Assembly: GCA_004294135.1 (NCBI GenBank)
Contig: RDZY01000008.1
Coordinates: forward strand, 5,001 to 69,000
DNA length: 64,000 nucleotides
Origin: Sphingobacteriia bacterium
Lineage (GTDB): Bacteria; Bacteroidota; Bacteroidia; Chitinophagales; Chitinophagaceae
Reading direction: 5' to 3'
Positions 38,054-47,984 of the stretch are shown piece after piece; within the stretch, counting starts at the first letter, position 1; each line of letters opens with the position of its first letter. The notes beneath the pieces are model-generated. The model was not told the DNA's origin. It did no database searches and saw nothing but the letters and a program-made list of their open reading frames with translations. The translations under genes and the position numbers were made by a program.

Positions 38054-38578
38054 ATGAAGCAAATGGAAGCAAAAAATGCAAGTGAGAGTTTTACCATCAT
38101 GAATGAATTGGTACTACCCAATGATACCAATACTTTCGGAAACCTCATGGGTGGGCGACTCATGTACTGGATGGATATTGCCGCTGGTATTGCTGCGGGC
38201 AAACACTCTAATACGCCTTCTATGACTGCTTCTGTTGACAACCTTAGTTTTAAAACGCCTATAAGACTTGGCAATGTGGTACATATAGAAGCCAAAGTGT
38301 GCAGGGCTTTCAACACTTCCATGGAAATACATATTAAAGTATGGGGAGAAGATTTATTGCACCAATACAAATACGAGAGCAATGAAGCTTTCTTCACTTT
38401 TGTAGCATTAGATCCCAATGGCAAGCCACGAACTGTTCCCCAACTGATTCCACAGAATGAAGACGAGCAACGTTTATTTGATGGAGCTTTAAGAAGAAGA
38501 CAGATCCGATTAATTCTTGCTGGCAAAATGAAACCCGATGATGCCAACGAATTAAAAGCACTTTTTTTTAAAGATTAA
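38054..38578 (+). CDS. Acyl-CoA thioesterase, hotdog fold
   Basis: 174 residues from ATG 38054. Hotdog helix signature NTFGNLMGGRLMYWMDIAAGIAA with the conserved Asp in MDIAA (YciA/BFIT-type acyl-CoA hydrolase). VDNLSFKTPIRLGNVVHIEAKV forms the central strand, followed by a C-terminal helical tail. Hydrolyses acyl-CoA thioesters, probably in the cytosol. Not a clear operon member; convergent with the acyltransferase gene 16 bp away. Confidence 0.9.
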   Translation: MKQMEAKNASESFTIMNELVLPNDTNTFGNLMGGRLMYWMDIAAGIAAGKHSNTPSMTASVDNLSFKTPIRLGNVVHIEAKVCRAFNTSMEIHIKVWGEDLLHQYKYESNEAFFTFVALDPNGKPRTVPQLIPQNEDEQRLFDGALRRRQIRLILAGKMKPDDANELKALFFKD

Positions 38579-38594
38579 GCAGCAGTTTGAATAA

Positions 38595-39362
38595 TTATTT
38601 ATCCAGCAGATTAATAAAATGATGCTTACTCTTGAGCATATAATTTTTGCTTTGCTCTATGGCTTCCATCACTTGGTCTAGTATTTCATCTACTGACTGT
38701 GTATAATCAATAATCATCGGCTCTTTAAAGCGCACCGATAAAATAGATCCTTTCTTTTTAAATGCCAGCCCCTTCTTATTAAATGCCCTCCAAAAGCCGT
38801 TGATTACTACAGGCACTACCGTGGGTTGGTTGTTCTTAATAATATGCGCCGTTCCCTTTCTGCCAGGAGCAAAAGGCTTTGTAGTTCCTTGTGGGAATGT
38901 GATTACCCAACTACGATGCAGTGCTTGGTCAATCTTTTGTGTATCAGACTCCTCCCGGTTGCGGTTCACATCCTGCCCCTCAGCCCTCCAAGTCCTTTTT
39001 ACCGTAAGTGCTCCACCCATCTTAAAAAGGCGACTGATAAAACTACCATTCATGGTTTCTTCTGCGGCCACAAAAAACACATTGGTAAACGGATTAAGGA
39101 GATAATAGGGAATCCCCAGTCGATTTATCTTTCTCCACTTTACGGCACAGAAAATATGAATAAACGTAATCACATCAGCAAAATAAGTCTGGTGATTGCT
39201 CACAAACAACACATTGTTGTTGGGAAGCTTACGCAAATGCTCTGTACCCTCAATCTTAATCTTATTCACCCATGCAAGACCAGGATAAGTAGCCATGCCC
39301 ACAATACCGTACACCAGTGAGCGAATGGGGCGAATATGTTTAATTTTATCTATTAAACTCAT
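38595..39362 (-). CDS. 1-acylglycerol-3-phosphate acyltransferase-like (PlsC domain)
   Basis: 255 residues. Acyltransferase motif I reads SNHQTYFADV, with H57 and D63, so the spacing is HX5D rather than the common HX4D. Motif III reads FPQGTTKPF (156-164), where Gln replaces the usual Glu of FPEGT. Both departures are clear. The overall size and a membrane-associated N-terminus (RSLVYGIVGMATYPGLAW) fit PlsC proteins, which acylate lysophosphatidic acid or related lipids. The specificity may therefore differ. Confidence 0.85.
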   Translation of the reverse strand: MSLIDKIKHIRPIRSLVYGIVGMATYPGLAWVNKIKIEGTEHLRKLPNNNVLFVSNHQTYFADVITFIHIFCAVKWRKINRLGIPYYLLNPFTNVFFVAAEETMNGSFISRLFKMGGALTVKRTWRAEGQDVNRNREESDTQKIDQALHRSWVITFPQGTTKPFAPGRKGTAHIIKNNQPTVVPVVINGFWRAFNKKGLAFKKKGSILSVRFKEPMIIDYTQSVDEILDQVMEAIEQSKNYMLKSKHHFINLLDK

Positions 39363-39466
39363 ATGGTAATATTAACAAGCGGTGCAAAATAAGCAATGTA
39401 AAGAAATTGTTAACCAATTATTTATAAATAGCAATTTTATGCACTGATTCTATTGAGCTTCCACAA

Positions 39467-39474
39467 TACCTTTG
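39467..39474 (+). promoter_or_regulatory. -7 element for HAD phosphatase
   Basis: TACCTTTG followed by C is an exact TAnnTTTGC match 17 bp before the ATG at 39492. No TTTG was found at the proper -33 distance. Confidence 0.5.
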
Positions 39475-39491
39475 CAACAGAAAAATATTGT

Positions 39492-40154
39492 ATGCCTTTA
39501 ACAACTGTTATTTTTGATATAGATGGGTTATTAATTGATAGTGAACCATTGTGGAACCAAGCAGCCGCAGAAGTTTTTCAGCAATATGGTATAAAACTAA
39601 GTGATGCCTTGTACAATACAACTACGGGACTCCGAACCAAAGAGTTTGTAGCATGGTGGTTTGGCTATTTTAATATTTCTATGGATCATGCTGCTAGTGC
39701 AGAACAAAAAATCGTTGCTTCTGTACTCCAAAAAATTGAAGAAAAAGCCAATATCATGCCTGGCGTTGCGCATATATTTGAGTTTTTTGCAAATAAAAAA
39801 ATAAAGATTGGATTAGCTACTTCCTCTCCACCTGCATTGATTGACTTGGTGGTAAAGATGACTGGTATCGGCCCTTTTCTATCCGCTACTACTTCCGCTG
39901 AATCCTTAGCTTTTGGCAAGCCTCATCCACAAGTTTACCTCGATTGTGCTGCTGCTATGAACAGCAACCCAGTAGCATGTATTTGTTTTGAAGATTCTTT
40001 CAATGGGATGATTGCCGCCAAAGCTGCTCGCATGAAATGTGTGGTAATTCCACATCATGCGCAAAGCAAAGAAGAACGTTGGGCTGCCGCTGATTTAAAA
40101 CTAAGCTCGCTGCAAAATTTCGGTCAACTACATTTTGACGGGTTGAATTACTAA
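39492..40154 (+). CDS. HAD-superfamily sugar-phosphate phosphatase (HxpB/beta-PGM-like)
   Basis: 220 residues from ATG 39492. HAD motif I FDIDGLLIDSEP (nucleophile D9, D11), motif II in LATSSPPALI, motif III lysine in GKPHPQVYL, motif IV FEDSFNGMIAAKAARM. The cap domain insert after motif I is the short alpha type (subclass I). Resembles hexitol/2-deoxyglucose-6-phosphatases and beta-phosphoglucomutases; the exact substrate cannot be told. Monocistronic. Confidence 0.9.
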   Translation: MPLTTVIFDIDGLLIDSEPLWNQAAAEVFQQYGIKLSDALYNTTTGLRTKEFVAWWFGYFNISMDHAASAEQKIVASVLQKIEEKANIMPGVAHIFEFFANKKIKIGLATSSPPALIDLVVKMTGIGPFLSATTSAESLAFGKPHPQVYLDCAAAMNSNPVACICFEDSFNGMIAAKAARMKCVVIPHHAQSKEERWAAADLKLSSLQNFGQLHFDGLNY

Positions 40155-40180
40155 AGTATTTTCCGCACAAACGCTATTAA

Positions 40181-40212
40181 ACAAAAAAGCCCCCCAATTG
40201 CTTGAGAGGCTT
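40181..40212 (-). terminator. Terminator of the OmpA-family gene
   Basis: On the minus strand AAGCCTCTC pairs with GGGGGGCTT (plus-strand 40187-40195 and 40204-40212, with two G-U pairs in the RNA) around an 8-nt loop, followed by TTTT. It begins 20 bp after the stop of the gene. Confidence 0.8.
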
Positions 40213-40232
40213 CGTAATAAATATTAGTTTCC

Positions 40233-41768
40233 CTAATTCTTACTCTTCAAATTTGGATGCGGTGCGGGTACTGCATTGGGACCTTCTTCTGTAGTACCTT
40301 CTAAATCTACTGTTCCTGCATCACCATCCTGTGCATAAACAAACAATAACCTGCTTTCTGCAATTCCTTGTTTTTCTACCAAATATTTAATCACCGCACT
40401 TACACGCTCCCAACTTTGTTGTTGAGCCGCTTTGCTGGTAGCACCATAACCGATCACTTTTACATTGCAGGTAGGATTCGCCCTTAGCTTGGTTGCAGCA
40501 GCAGCCAATACCGCTTGTGCGTCTTTACTCAATTTGGTAGTGTTTTTAAACTGTACACTCGGCAAAGCACCAATTGCACAAGTTTTAGCATTTTTTTCTA
40601 CCGTCTGCATATTGGCCATCATGTCTTTAATTTCTTTGCAACATGCAGGCTCGGGACAATTACCAATACCATCATTGTTCACTGGGAAACATTTTTGTGG
40701 AGTCAGCAATTCTTTGTCTCTATAATCAGGTACCCCATCTCCATCGGTATCTTTTGACACACCATGCGTATCAACCGGTGCACCTGCTGGTGTATTGGGT
40801 TCCATATCAAATTGATCTGTTACACCATCCTTATCATTATCCGGCAACATTTGTTTTGCCAGTTTCATATGCTTGGGCGAATTGAGTTCGCTGTAAACAA
40901 AGTTGTTTGGATTTATCCAATACAATGGCTGCACTTTCTTAGAACTATTTCCAATATTGATATTAATTCTAATAGTGGTCATGCTGAAAAAATCATTGTT
41001 ATTATCAGCCTTCCAAGCATCTAAATAATCATATCCCGGTGCAGTAATAATAAATTTCTGCTCTACACCAATATTGAGTTTTTCATTTACCCTAAAAGCA
41101 ATACCCGCACCAATATTTAAAGCGTGTAAAATAGACCATGACTTCCTTCCATTCACCGATGCCCCAAATGCAGTAGTAATCAAGCCTTCTTGGGTATTGG
41201 TTTGTCCCGCACGCTGACCATAAAATATACTGTATCCATCAGGTTGCGCTCCACCAGTATTCTTAAATTGAACCTTGCTGCCTACCAAACTATAACCACC
41301 CAATACATATATATTGGCTTTGGGATTTCCTCGGTAATAGCTGGGGGTATTTAAAGAAGCTATTAAATCTACACCCAATGCATAAGCCATATTTTTATAA
41401 GCGACTTGACCAACACTGATACCATAACTACTGGGACTTCCTGAATTACTCATTGCAGACAAGGACCCTCTTAATGAAAGCACATGACCCAAAGCTTTAC
41501 GCATAGATATATTGCCCCCAAATCCAATCTTAGGATTCACATCACCCAAAATAAAAGAAGGCCCTACACCAAAACCCAATTCCCACTGATTCCTTGGCTT
41601 TGCAGGATAAGGATACTGGTTATTCATAAACTCATTGTGTTGAGGCAGGTTTTTTACCGCAATTTTAGAAGTGTCTTTCCAATCCCAACCCCAATCTGTT
41701 TGTGCCAATGCTGCCATCTGTGCGAACACCATAAATGCAGCTAGTAAAAAAAATTTTTTGATTGCCAT
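40233..41768 (-). CDS. OmpA-family outer-membrane protein with TSP3-type repeats
   Basis: 511 residues from ATG 41768 (MAIKKFFLLAAFMVF, signal peptide ending ALA-QT); a much longer in-frame extension contains a Cys-rich nonsense stretch and is rejected. An N-terminal beta-barrel (about 40-290) is followed by calcium-binding thrombospondin type-3 repeats (DNDKDGVTDQFD, DTDGDGVPDYRD) and a C-terminal OmpA-like peptidoglycan-binding domain (LPSVQFKNTTKLSKDAQAVL...VKVIGYG), the latter degenerate at its end. Abundant structural protein linking the outer membrane to peptidoglycan. Confidence 0.9.
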   Translation of the reverse strand: MAIKKFFLLAAFMVFAQMAALAQTDWGWDWKDTSKIAVKNLPQHNEFMNNQYPYPAKPRNQWELGFGVGPSFILGDVNPKIGFGGNISMRKALGHVLSLRGSLSAMSNSGSPSSYGISVGQVAYKNMAYALGVDLIASLNTPSYYRGNPKANIYVLGGYSLVGSKVQFKNTGGAQPDGYSIFYGQRAGQTNTQEGLITTAFGASVNGRKSWSILHALNIGAGIAFRVNEKLNIGVEQKFIITAPGYDYLDAWKADNNNDFFSMTTIRININIGNSSKKVQPLYWINPNNFVYSELNSPKHMKLAKQMLPDNDKDGVTDQFDMEPNTPAGAPVDTHGVSKDTDGDGVPDYRDKELLTPQKCFPVNNDGIGNCPEPACCKEIKDMMANMQTVEKNAKTCAIGALPSVQFKNTTKLSKDAQAVLAAAATKLRANPTCNVKVIGYGATSKAAQQQSWERVSAVIKYLVEKQGIAESRLLFVYAQDGDAGTVDLEGTTEEGPNAVPAPHPNLKSKN

Positions 41769-41874
41769 AATTGTTACTTGATTTTGTGATAGATAATAAG
41801 CGATGTAAAAATAAGTTATCTGTAGTAAACAACAAATTGAGCAGGGAGCAAACCGAATTTCATTGATATGACCG

Positions 41875-41882
41875 CAAATATA
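41875..41882 (-). promoter_or_regulatory. -7 element for the OmpA gene
   Basis: On the minus strand TATATTTG-CGG, exact TAnnTTTG, about 107 bp before the start at 41768. It implies a leader of about 100 nt, as is usual for abundant envelope genes. No -33 match was seen. Confidence 0.45.
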
Positions 41883-41948
41883 GACCAACCGCTGCTTTTA
41901 TAGGTTATTTTTAGTTTTATCAGGCATATATTGCAGTATAATTATAAC

Positions 41949-42911
41949 ATGGATTTAGCAAAAAAAATAATTTCAAGCGAATTGATTCAGTTTGAAACCC
42001 ATTTTAGGGAGGCTGTAAAGAGCCGTGTGGCACTACTGGATAGAATCATGCAATATATTGTTAAACGCAAAGGCAAGCAACTGCGCCCTATGTTTGTGTT
42101 GTTAAGTGCGCGATTGGGTGGCGAAATCAGCGACCATACTTACCGGGCTGCTTCACTCGTTGAACTATTGCATACTGCCACCCTTGTTCACGATGATGTA
42201 GTGGATGAATCGATGGAAAGAAGGGGTTTTTTTTCCATCAACGCACTCTGGAAAAATAAAATAGCGGTTTTGGTGGGCGACTACCTGCTCTCAAAAGGTT
42301 TACTACTCTCACTCAACAACAAAGACCACGAAGTGCTGCGCATTCTATCAGAAGCAGTCAAGCAAATGAGTGAAGGCGAACTTTTACAGATTGAAAAATC
42401 TCGCAACCTCAACCTCAGTGAGTCGGTTTACTTTGATATTATTAATGGGAAAACCGCCTCCCTACTCGCCTCGGCCTGTGCGGCAGGTGCAGCTACCACT
42501 TTCTCCGATGAAGCAGATATTGAACGAATGCGTTTATTCGGCGAAAAAGTGGGCATGGCTTTTCAAATAAAAGACGATTTATTCGATTATAGCAACCAAA
42601 ATATTGGCAAACCCACTGGCAATGATATCAAAGAAAAAAAACTCACCCTGCCCTTGATTTATACCCTAAATAATTGCCCCCTACCCATCCGTAAAAAAAT
42701 CATTTATATTGTAAAAAATCAGAATACTGATAAAGTCAAGGTAGCTTATATTATTGAACAAGTTGAACTATACGGTGGTATTCAATATGCCACCGATAAA
42801 ATGTTTGCCTACCGTGATGAAGCATTGGCATTACTCCACCAATTCAACCCATCCATCGTAAGAGATGCATTGGAAGAATTGGTTCGATACACAACCGATA
42901 GAAAATATTGA
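41949..42911 (+). CDS. Polyprenyl diphosphate synthase
   Basis: 320 residues from ATG 41949. The first Asp-rich motif is HDDVVDES (DDxxD) and the second KDDLFDYS. Around them lie GKQLRPMFVLLSARLGG, VLVGDYLLSKGL and GKTASLLASACAAGA. It elongates isoprenoid chains, probably the side chain of menaquinone (octaprenyl/heptaprenyl). The residues before the first motif are aromatic-poor, which suggests a long-chain product, but chain length cannot be fixed. Overlaps recJ by one base. Confidence 0.93.
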   Translation: MDLAKKIISSELIQFETHFREAVKSRVALLDRIMQYIVKRKGKQLRPMFVLLSARLGGEISDHTYRAASLVELLHTATLVHDDVVDESMERRGFFSINALWKNKIAVLVGDYLLSKGLLLSLNNKDHEVLRILSEAVKQMSEGELLQIEKSRNLNLSESVYFDIINGKTASLLASACAAGAATTFSDEADIERMRLFGEKVGMAFQIKDDLFDYSNQNIGKPTGNDIKEKKLTLPLIYTLNNCPLPIRKKIIYIVKNQNTDKVKVAYIIEQVELYGGIQYATDKMFAYRDEALALLHQFNPSIVRDALEELVRYTTDRKY

Positions 42912-44608
42912 TGCAGAAAAGATGGACCATACTCCCTACTGATGAAGCTGAAGTAAGCCAGCTTTATAGTTCACTGAACGTAAACAAGACCTTCTGTGGT
43001 ATATTGATTCAAAGAGGCATCAATAGTTTTGATAAAGCGAAAGAATTTTTTCGCCCCGCTCTCAGTAACTTACACAGCCCTTGGCTGATGAAAGACATGG
43101 ATAAAGCAGTGGATCGATTGTTCCGTGCATTTGAAAATAAAGAACCCATACTTATCTACGGAGATTATGATGTAGATGGAACCACTGCAGTTGCCAGCGT
43201 GTTTCAGTTCTTACAAAAAATTCATTCCCCAATCGATTTCTATATTCCACATCGATACCGAGAAGGATATGGAATTTCAAAGGCAGGAATTGACTTTGCC
43301 TATGAACAAGGATTTACCTTAATTGTGTCGCTGGACTGTGGTATTAAATCGACCGAATTAATTTGTTACGCCCAAACACTTGGCATTGATTTTATTGTTT
43401 GCGACCACCATTTACCTGACTCAATTTTACCACCTGCCATTGCCATTTTAAATCCCAAACAAATCAATTGCAATTACCCTTACAAAGAACTCTGTGGATG
43501 CGGTGTAGGATTTAAATTAATGATGGCTTTGAGTGAACGAATGGGTTTGCCAGACTCCAGTTATTTGCATTATCTTGACCTTAATGCGCTGGCCATTGCA
43601 GCAGATATTGTTCCCGTAACTGGAGAAAACAGAACACTGGCTTTTTTCGGTATTGAAAAAGTTAATACCAACCCATCAGTTGGCATTAAAGCACTGATGC
43701 AATTGGCTGCTGTTAAAAATAAGATGAGCTTAACCAGTCTCGTCTTTACCATTGCTCCCCGCATTAATGCAGCAGGCAGAATGGATGATGCCAGAAAAGC
43801 AGTGCAGTTATTCATTGCACAAGATGAGGAGGCTGCCATAAAATTTGCTGAAATACTTCACAGCGACAATACCGATAGGCGTGAGGCTGATAGCAGCATT
43901 ACCCTAGAAGCTTTGAAAATATTAGAAGCCGACCCTAACAATGCGACTAAAAAAACGACCGTAATTTATCAACAACACTGGCATAAAGGCGTGGTGGGTA
44001 TTGTAGCGAGTAGACTTATTGAAACTTATTACCGACCCACCGTTGTACTCACCAATAGTGGTGAATACGCAGCAGGTAGTGCCCGTAGTGTAACCGGATT
44101 TAATTTATACGAAGCCATCTATGCTTGCAGAAAACACTTACTGGGTTATGGTGGTCATTTTGCGGCGGCTGGGATGACCCTTGCGACCGAAAATATAGCA
44201 GCTTTTGCAGCTGCATTTGAAGCAGAAGTAAGCAATACCATTCCACCCGAACTACTATTTCCCGAACTGGTAATTAATGCCGCTATTGACCTACACGAAA
44301 TCACTAAAAGCCTTTACCACTTACTCTGTCAGATGGAACCATTCGGCCCCGATAATATGCGACCTGTATTTATTGCGCGTAAAATTTACAACAGTGGTTA
44401 TTCTAAAATTGTAAAAGAACAGCATATTCGTTTTGTAGTGAAGCAAAACAATACCACCATCACTGGTATCGGATTCAACCTGGCCGAAAAATTTCATTTA
44501 TTGCAAAACAACCAGCCCATCGACCTTGTATTCACTATTGACGAGAATGAATGGCAGGGAGAAAAATCATTGCAATTGAAAGTGATTGACCTGCGTGCAT
44601 CCCAATAA
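42911..44608 (+). CDS. recJ: Single-stranded-DNA-specific exonuclease RecJ
   Basis: 565 residues from ATG 42911, which overlaps the polyprenyl synthase stop (TGATG). DHH phosphoesterase motifs YGDYDVDGTTA, SLDCGIKS and VCDHHLPDS; the DHHA1 domain motif GYGGHFAAAGMTL; C-terminal OB-fold. 5'-3' degradation of ssDNA in recombination and mismatch repair. Translationally coupled to the upstream gene. Confidence 0.96.
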   Translation: MQKRWTILPTDEAEVSQLYSSLNVNKTFCGILIQRGINSFDKAKEFFRPALSNLHSPWLMKDMDKAVDRLFRAFENKEPILIYGDYDVDGTTAVASVFQFLQKIHSPIDFYIPHRYREGYGISKAGIDFAYEQGFTLIVSLDCGIKSTELICYAQTLGIDFIVCDHHLPDSILPPAIAILNPKQINCNYPYKELCGCGVGFKLMMALSERMGLPDSSYLHYLDLNALAIAADIVPVTGENRTLAFFGIEKVNTNPSVGIKALMQLAAVKNKMSLTSLVFTIAPRINAAGRMDDARKAVQLFIAQDEEAAIKFAEILHSDNTDRREADSSITLEALKILEADPNNATKKTTVIYQQHWHKGVVGIVASRLIETYYRPTVVLTNSGEYAAGSARSVTGFNLYEAIYACRKHLLGYGGHFAAAGMTLATENIAAFAAAFEAEVSNTIPPELLFPELVINAAIDLHEITKSLYHLLCQMEPFGPDNMRPVFIARKIYNSGYSKIVKEQHIRFVVKQNNTTITGIGFNLAEKFHLLQNNQPIDLVFTIDENEWQGEKSLQLKVIDLRASQ

Positions 44609-44636
44609 AAAAGGCCACCCTGCAAACAGGATGGCC
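44606..44636 (-). terminator. Terminator of htpG (shared with recJ end)
   Basis: On the minus strand GGCCATCCTG and CAGGGTGGCC (plus-strand 44627-44636 and 44613-44622) form a 10-bp stem with one G-U pair and a 4-nt loop, followed by a run of Ts (plus-strand As 44606-44612). The plus-strand RNA has a C-A mismatch there, so it works better for htpG. Confidence 0.82.
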
Positions 44637-44659
44637 AGGCATATCAAAAGTATCCAGAT

Positions 44660-46522
44660 TTAAACGCTTGCAGCTTCTTTGGATTGCATCATCTCCACAC
44701 TTCTATTGATGAAGTTGGTGAGCTCTGCTCCCTTTAGTAAGCCTTGTGATAATAATGCCAAATCAGCCAAATTCCTCACCTGCTTGGTTTTCACCGCTTC
44801 ATTGCCTTCTTTTAGCAAGGTCTGAAACACAGGGTGATTGCCATTCACTGTAAGGGTTACTTCATCTGGCATCTGTGCATAGAATGCAGTCATTCCGCCA
44901 CCACCAGCTCCCATATCTTTCATCCTACGCATAAACTCGGGACGAGTAGCTACAACTGGTGCAGCATCTACACTTAGTCCTTTTATTTCCGTAGTCACAT
45001 TCAACTCGGGAATCTGTATGGTGAAAAGTTCTTTTAATTTTTCAGTCTCTTCTTTACCCAATACCGATTCATTGCCTTCTTGCTTATCAATCAGATTGTC
45101 AACTATATCAGCATCTACTCGTACAAATTGGGTATTCTCCCATTTCATTTCCATGGTGTTTAGAAAAGCAGCATCTACCATAGTCTCCATCTTTACTACA
45201 ATATATCCCTTGGCTTTACAAGCTTGAATATAGGCGTCTTGCTGTACGGGATTGGTAGTGTACAAAACCACTTGCTTGCCATCCTTATTTTTCTGTATGG
45301 CTTCTGTTGCAGTCTTGTATTCTTCTACGGTATAAAATTTAGCATCCACGTCTTCCATTACCAAAAACTTATTGGCTTTCTCTAGGAATTTATCATCGGT
45401 CATCATACCATACTTCACAAATAATCCGAGACTCTCCCATTTCTGCTCAAACGCTGTTCTTTCATTCCTAAAAATCTCATCCAATTTATCAGCAACTTTC
45501 CTGGTAATATGCGCATTTATTTTTTTCACATTGGGATCACCTTGTAAATAACTGCGACTCACATTCAATGGAATATCGGGACTATCAATTACCCCATGCA
45601 ACAACATCAAGAATTCAGGAACAATGTCTTTTACTTCGTCTGTAACAAATACTTGGTTGCAATACAATTGAATTTTATCTTTCTGTATTTCATAACTCTG
45701 CTTAATTTTAGGGAAGTACAATACGCCTGTCAAATTAAACGGATAATCTACATTCAGGTGAATCCAAAACAAAGGCGTTTCACCAAAAGGATACAATTCA
45801 CGATAAAATTTTTCGTAATCTTCTTTAGTTAATTCACTGGGTTTCTTAATCCAAATAGGATTGGTATTGTTGATGGATTTTTCTACTTCATCTTCCTTAC
45901 GCGGCTCTGCGGCAATATCATTAAAGTAAATAGGAATGGGAAGGAATTTACAAAATTTTTCTAGTATCCCCTTTAATTTACCTACTTCTAAAAAGTCAGC
46001 ACTCTCTTCATGAACGTGTAAAATAATTTTGGTTCCCCTTTGCTTTTTCTCCACTTCATATAATTCAAATTCGGGACTACCATCACAACTCCAATAAACC
46101 GTTGCCGCTTCTTCGTGGTAACTCTGGGTAAGTACTTCTACTCTAGCAGCTACCATAAAAGCACTGTAAAAGCCAAGCCCGAAATGGCCAATAATGCTAG
46201 CGTCCTTGTATTTGGTAACAAACTCTTCCGCACCGCTAAAAGCTACTTGGTTGAGGTATTTATCTACTTCATCTTTGGTCATTCCCAACCCACGGTCTTC
46301 AATGGTAATTGTTTTTTCTTTGGCATCAAGCGTTACATCAATTCTAAGTTCGCCTAGGTCGCCTTTTGCTTCCCCTATAGATGATAAGGTCTTTATTTTT
46401 TGGGTAGCATCCGTGGCATTGCTCACCAATTCCCTTAAAAATATCTCATGATCGCTGTAAAGGAATTTTTTAATGATGGGGAAAATATTCTCCGTCTGTA
46501 CCCGTATCTGTCCTTTTTGCAT
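44660..46522 (-). CDS. htpG: Chaperone protein HtpG (Hsp90)
   Basis: 620 residues from ATG 46522 (MQKGQIRVQTENIFPI). ATP-binding GHKL motifs: ELVSNATDA, DRGLGMTKDEV and GHFGLGFYSAFMVAA. Middle domain with FLMLLHGVIDSPDIPLNVSRSYLQ; C-terminal dimerisation domain shorter than in eukaryotes. Longer in-frame extension to 46645 has no RBS and is rejected. ATP-dependent chaperone; monocistronic with terminator. Confidence 0.98.
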   Translation of the reverse strand: MQKGQIRVQTENIFPIIKKFLYSDHEIFLRELVSNATDATQKIKTLSSIGEAKGDLGELRIDVTLDAKEKTITIEDRGLGMTKDEVDKYLNQVAFSGAEEFVTKYKDASIIGHFGLGFYSAFMVAARVEVLTQSYHEEAATVYWSCDGSPEFELYEVEKKQRGTKIILHVHEESADFLEVGKLKGILEKFCKFLPIPIYFNDIAAEPRKEDEVEKSINNTNPIWIKKPSELTKEDYEKFYRELYPFGETPLFWIHLNVDYPFNLTGVLYFPKIKQSYEIQKDKIQLYCNQVFVTDEVKDIVPEFLMLLHGVIDSPDIPLNVSRSYLQGDPNVKKINAHITRKVADKLDEIFRNERTAFEQKWESLGLFVKYGMMTDDKFLEKANKFLVMEDVDAKFYTVEEYKTATEAIQKNKDGKQVVLYTTNPVQQDAYIQACKAKGYIVVKMETMVDAAFLNTMEMKWENTQFVRVDADIVDNLIDKQEGNESVLGKEETEKLKELFTIQIPELNVTTEIKGLSVDAAPVVATRPEFMRRMKDMGAGGGGMTAFYAQMPDEVTLTVNGNHPVFQTLLKEGNEAVKTKQVRNLADLALLSQGLLKGAELTNFINRSVEMMQSKEAASV

Positions 46523-46634
46523 AAACTTTTTTTTCCCATCCTGCTCAAAGAAAGTACCAAAATAGGGTTTGCTGACAGGATGGCAACGAAATGGACAGAT
46601 CATGGTAAAACGACTAAACAATTGACAGTAGCCG

Positions 46635-47981
46635 CTAATTCCCAACCAGTTTTATCTGGTCGAGATGAAAACCAGTGGTGCGTTTATTGGCTACATTTGC
46701 CAAGTCGTTCCCCTCATAGCGAAAGGCAATGGTTATTAAGCCGCTAAAAGCGTTTAAGGGAATATTACCAGATGGCGTCCAAACAGCAGCAATACCATTC
46801 ACCGATCCCTTTGCCACAGTGGCTTTGAGTACCGTCCACTTTGCTTTCCAAGGCTGGTTGCCGCCATCATAATTACTAGAAAGCAATACTTGTAAAGCAG
46901 CCCCATTATCGGCCACATCTTTGGTAATAAAACTCAGTTGTTCGTTACTGGAATTATTTAGGTTGATGGCGGGTAATACCAGCCAAGATATAACTGTAGA
47001 TTGGGCAGTAGCGGCCGCACTAATTTCTGCAAATTGATTGGATTGAAGCTGTTGAACCTGAAAAAATTTCGCACCCGTTTCTGCAAGATTTTTCCACCCA
47101 TTGATGGCTATATTGGTTCGCGCAATTCCCGATTCAAAATCTTCTAAAAAAAGGGTGCGCGGCACTGAGCCATTGCACCTTAATCCATTCATACCTATAT
47201 CACTGGTATCTCTAATAGCCAATTGTTTCTGCGAACCAAATATGGTATATATACCTGTGATGCAACCATTCCCCCTGGGCGTTTTAAGAGCCGCAAATGA
47301 AGCAAATCCACTGGTTCGTAAATAAATACTACCCCCATTACAAAATCGGATGGTATGGCTTACTGTGGCCTTATTAACGATATCTGCAAATGTTTTGGCC
47401 GTATCACTGGTCACAAATTCAACACTGTCTAATTGAATTAACCTACTCTGCACCGAATCATTCAATTGCTCAAATTTAATTTTCAATGGATTGGGAATTT
47501 TCTCCAATGCCCCTTTCACCAACACTTTTGAAAATAGAGGGGTGGGTATGGGAATTAATTCAGGAAATAAAATATTGGATCTATTTACACTTCCTCCCAA
47601 TTGCAGCATACCACCATAAGCGCCCATCCACAAGCCATTCAGTCGCAGAAAAACCCGCATCCCCAACGGATAATCTGCGGATAGTCCGAACCCATCCAAC
47701 CTTACCGATATACCAGCAGTACTATCTTGCACAACAATGGTCTTGTAAAAGTTATCGGTGGCGTCATTGGCAATTACAATACCCGTAATAATATCATTAT
47801 TGAGTAAATGCTCAAAGTTGCCGGGTATATGCGAATTCCTTAATGCCCGAATAGATATATTGGCCACCATATTGGTTCCGTTGTAAAGCGGCGGCTCATC
47901 TAAGTTGCGAATACAAGCACAACAAACAGCAATGCAAAATAGCAGCGCCATATATAATGAATTTATTTTTTTAGAATACAT
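46635..47981 (-). CDS. DUF5689-domain surface lipoprotein
   Basis: 448 residues. N-terminal signal with a Cys-rich lipobox-like stretch (LFCIAVCCACIRN, candidate lipidation at one of residues 20-23). DUF5689 OB-like domain at about 40-240 (ANISIRALRN...DIITGIVIANDATDNFYKTIVVQDSTAGI); the C-terminal 170 residues (LFLEDFESGI ... FRYEGND) have the jelly-roll look of choice-of-anchor-type modules. Lies 3 bp downstream of the TonB receptor, so it is probably its surface partner. Ligand unknown. Confidence 0.88.
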   Translation of the reverse strand: MYSKKINSLYMALLFCIAVCCACIRNLDEPPLYNGTNMVANISIRALRNSHIPGNFEHLLNNDIITGIVIANDATDNFYKTIVVQDSTAGISVRLDGFGLSADYPLGMRVFLRLNGLWMGAYGGMLQLGGSVNRSNILFPELIPIPTPLFSKVLVKGALEKIPNPLKIKFEQLNDSVQSRLIQLDSVEFVTSDTAKTFADIVNKATVSHTIRFCNGGSIYLRTSGFASFAALKTPRGNGCITGIYTIFGSQKQLAIRDTSDIGMNGLRCNGSVPRTLFLEDFESGIARTNIAINGWKNLAETGAKFFQVQQLQSNQFAEISAAATAQSTVISWLVLPAINLNNSSNEQLSFITKDVADNGAALQVLLSSNYDGGNQPWKAKWTVLKATVAKGSVNGIAAVWTPSGNIPLNAFSGLITIAFRYEGNDLANVANKRTTGFHLDQIKLVGN

Positions 47982-47984
47982 AAC

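Noticed and set aside
46523..46645. 41-codon N-terminal extension of HtpG
   Set aside because: Hsp90 proteins begin at the Met at 46522; the extension is without similarity and overlaps the end of the DUF5689 gene.
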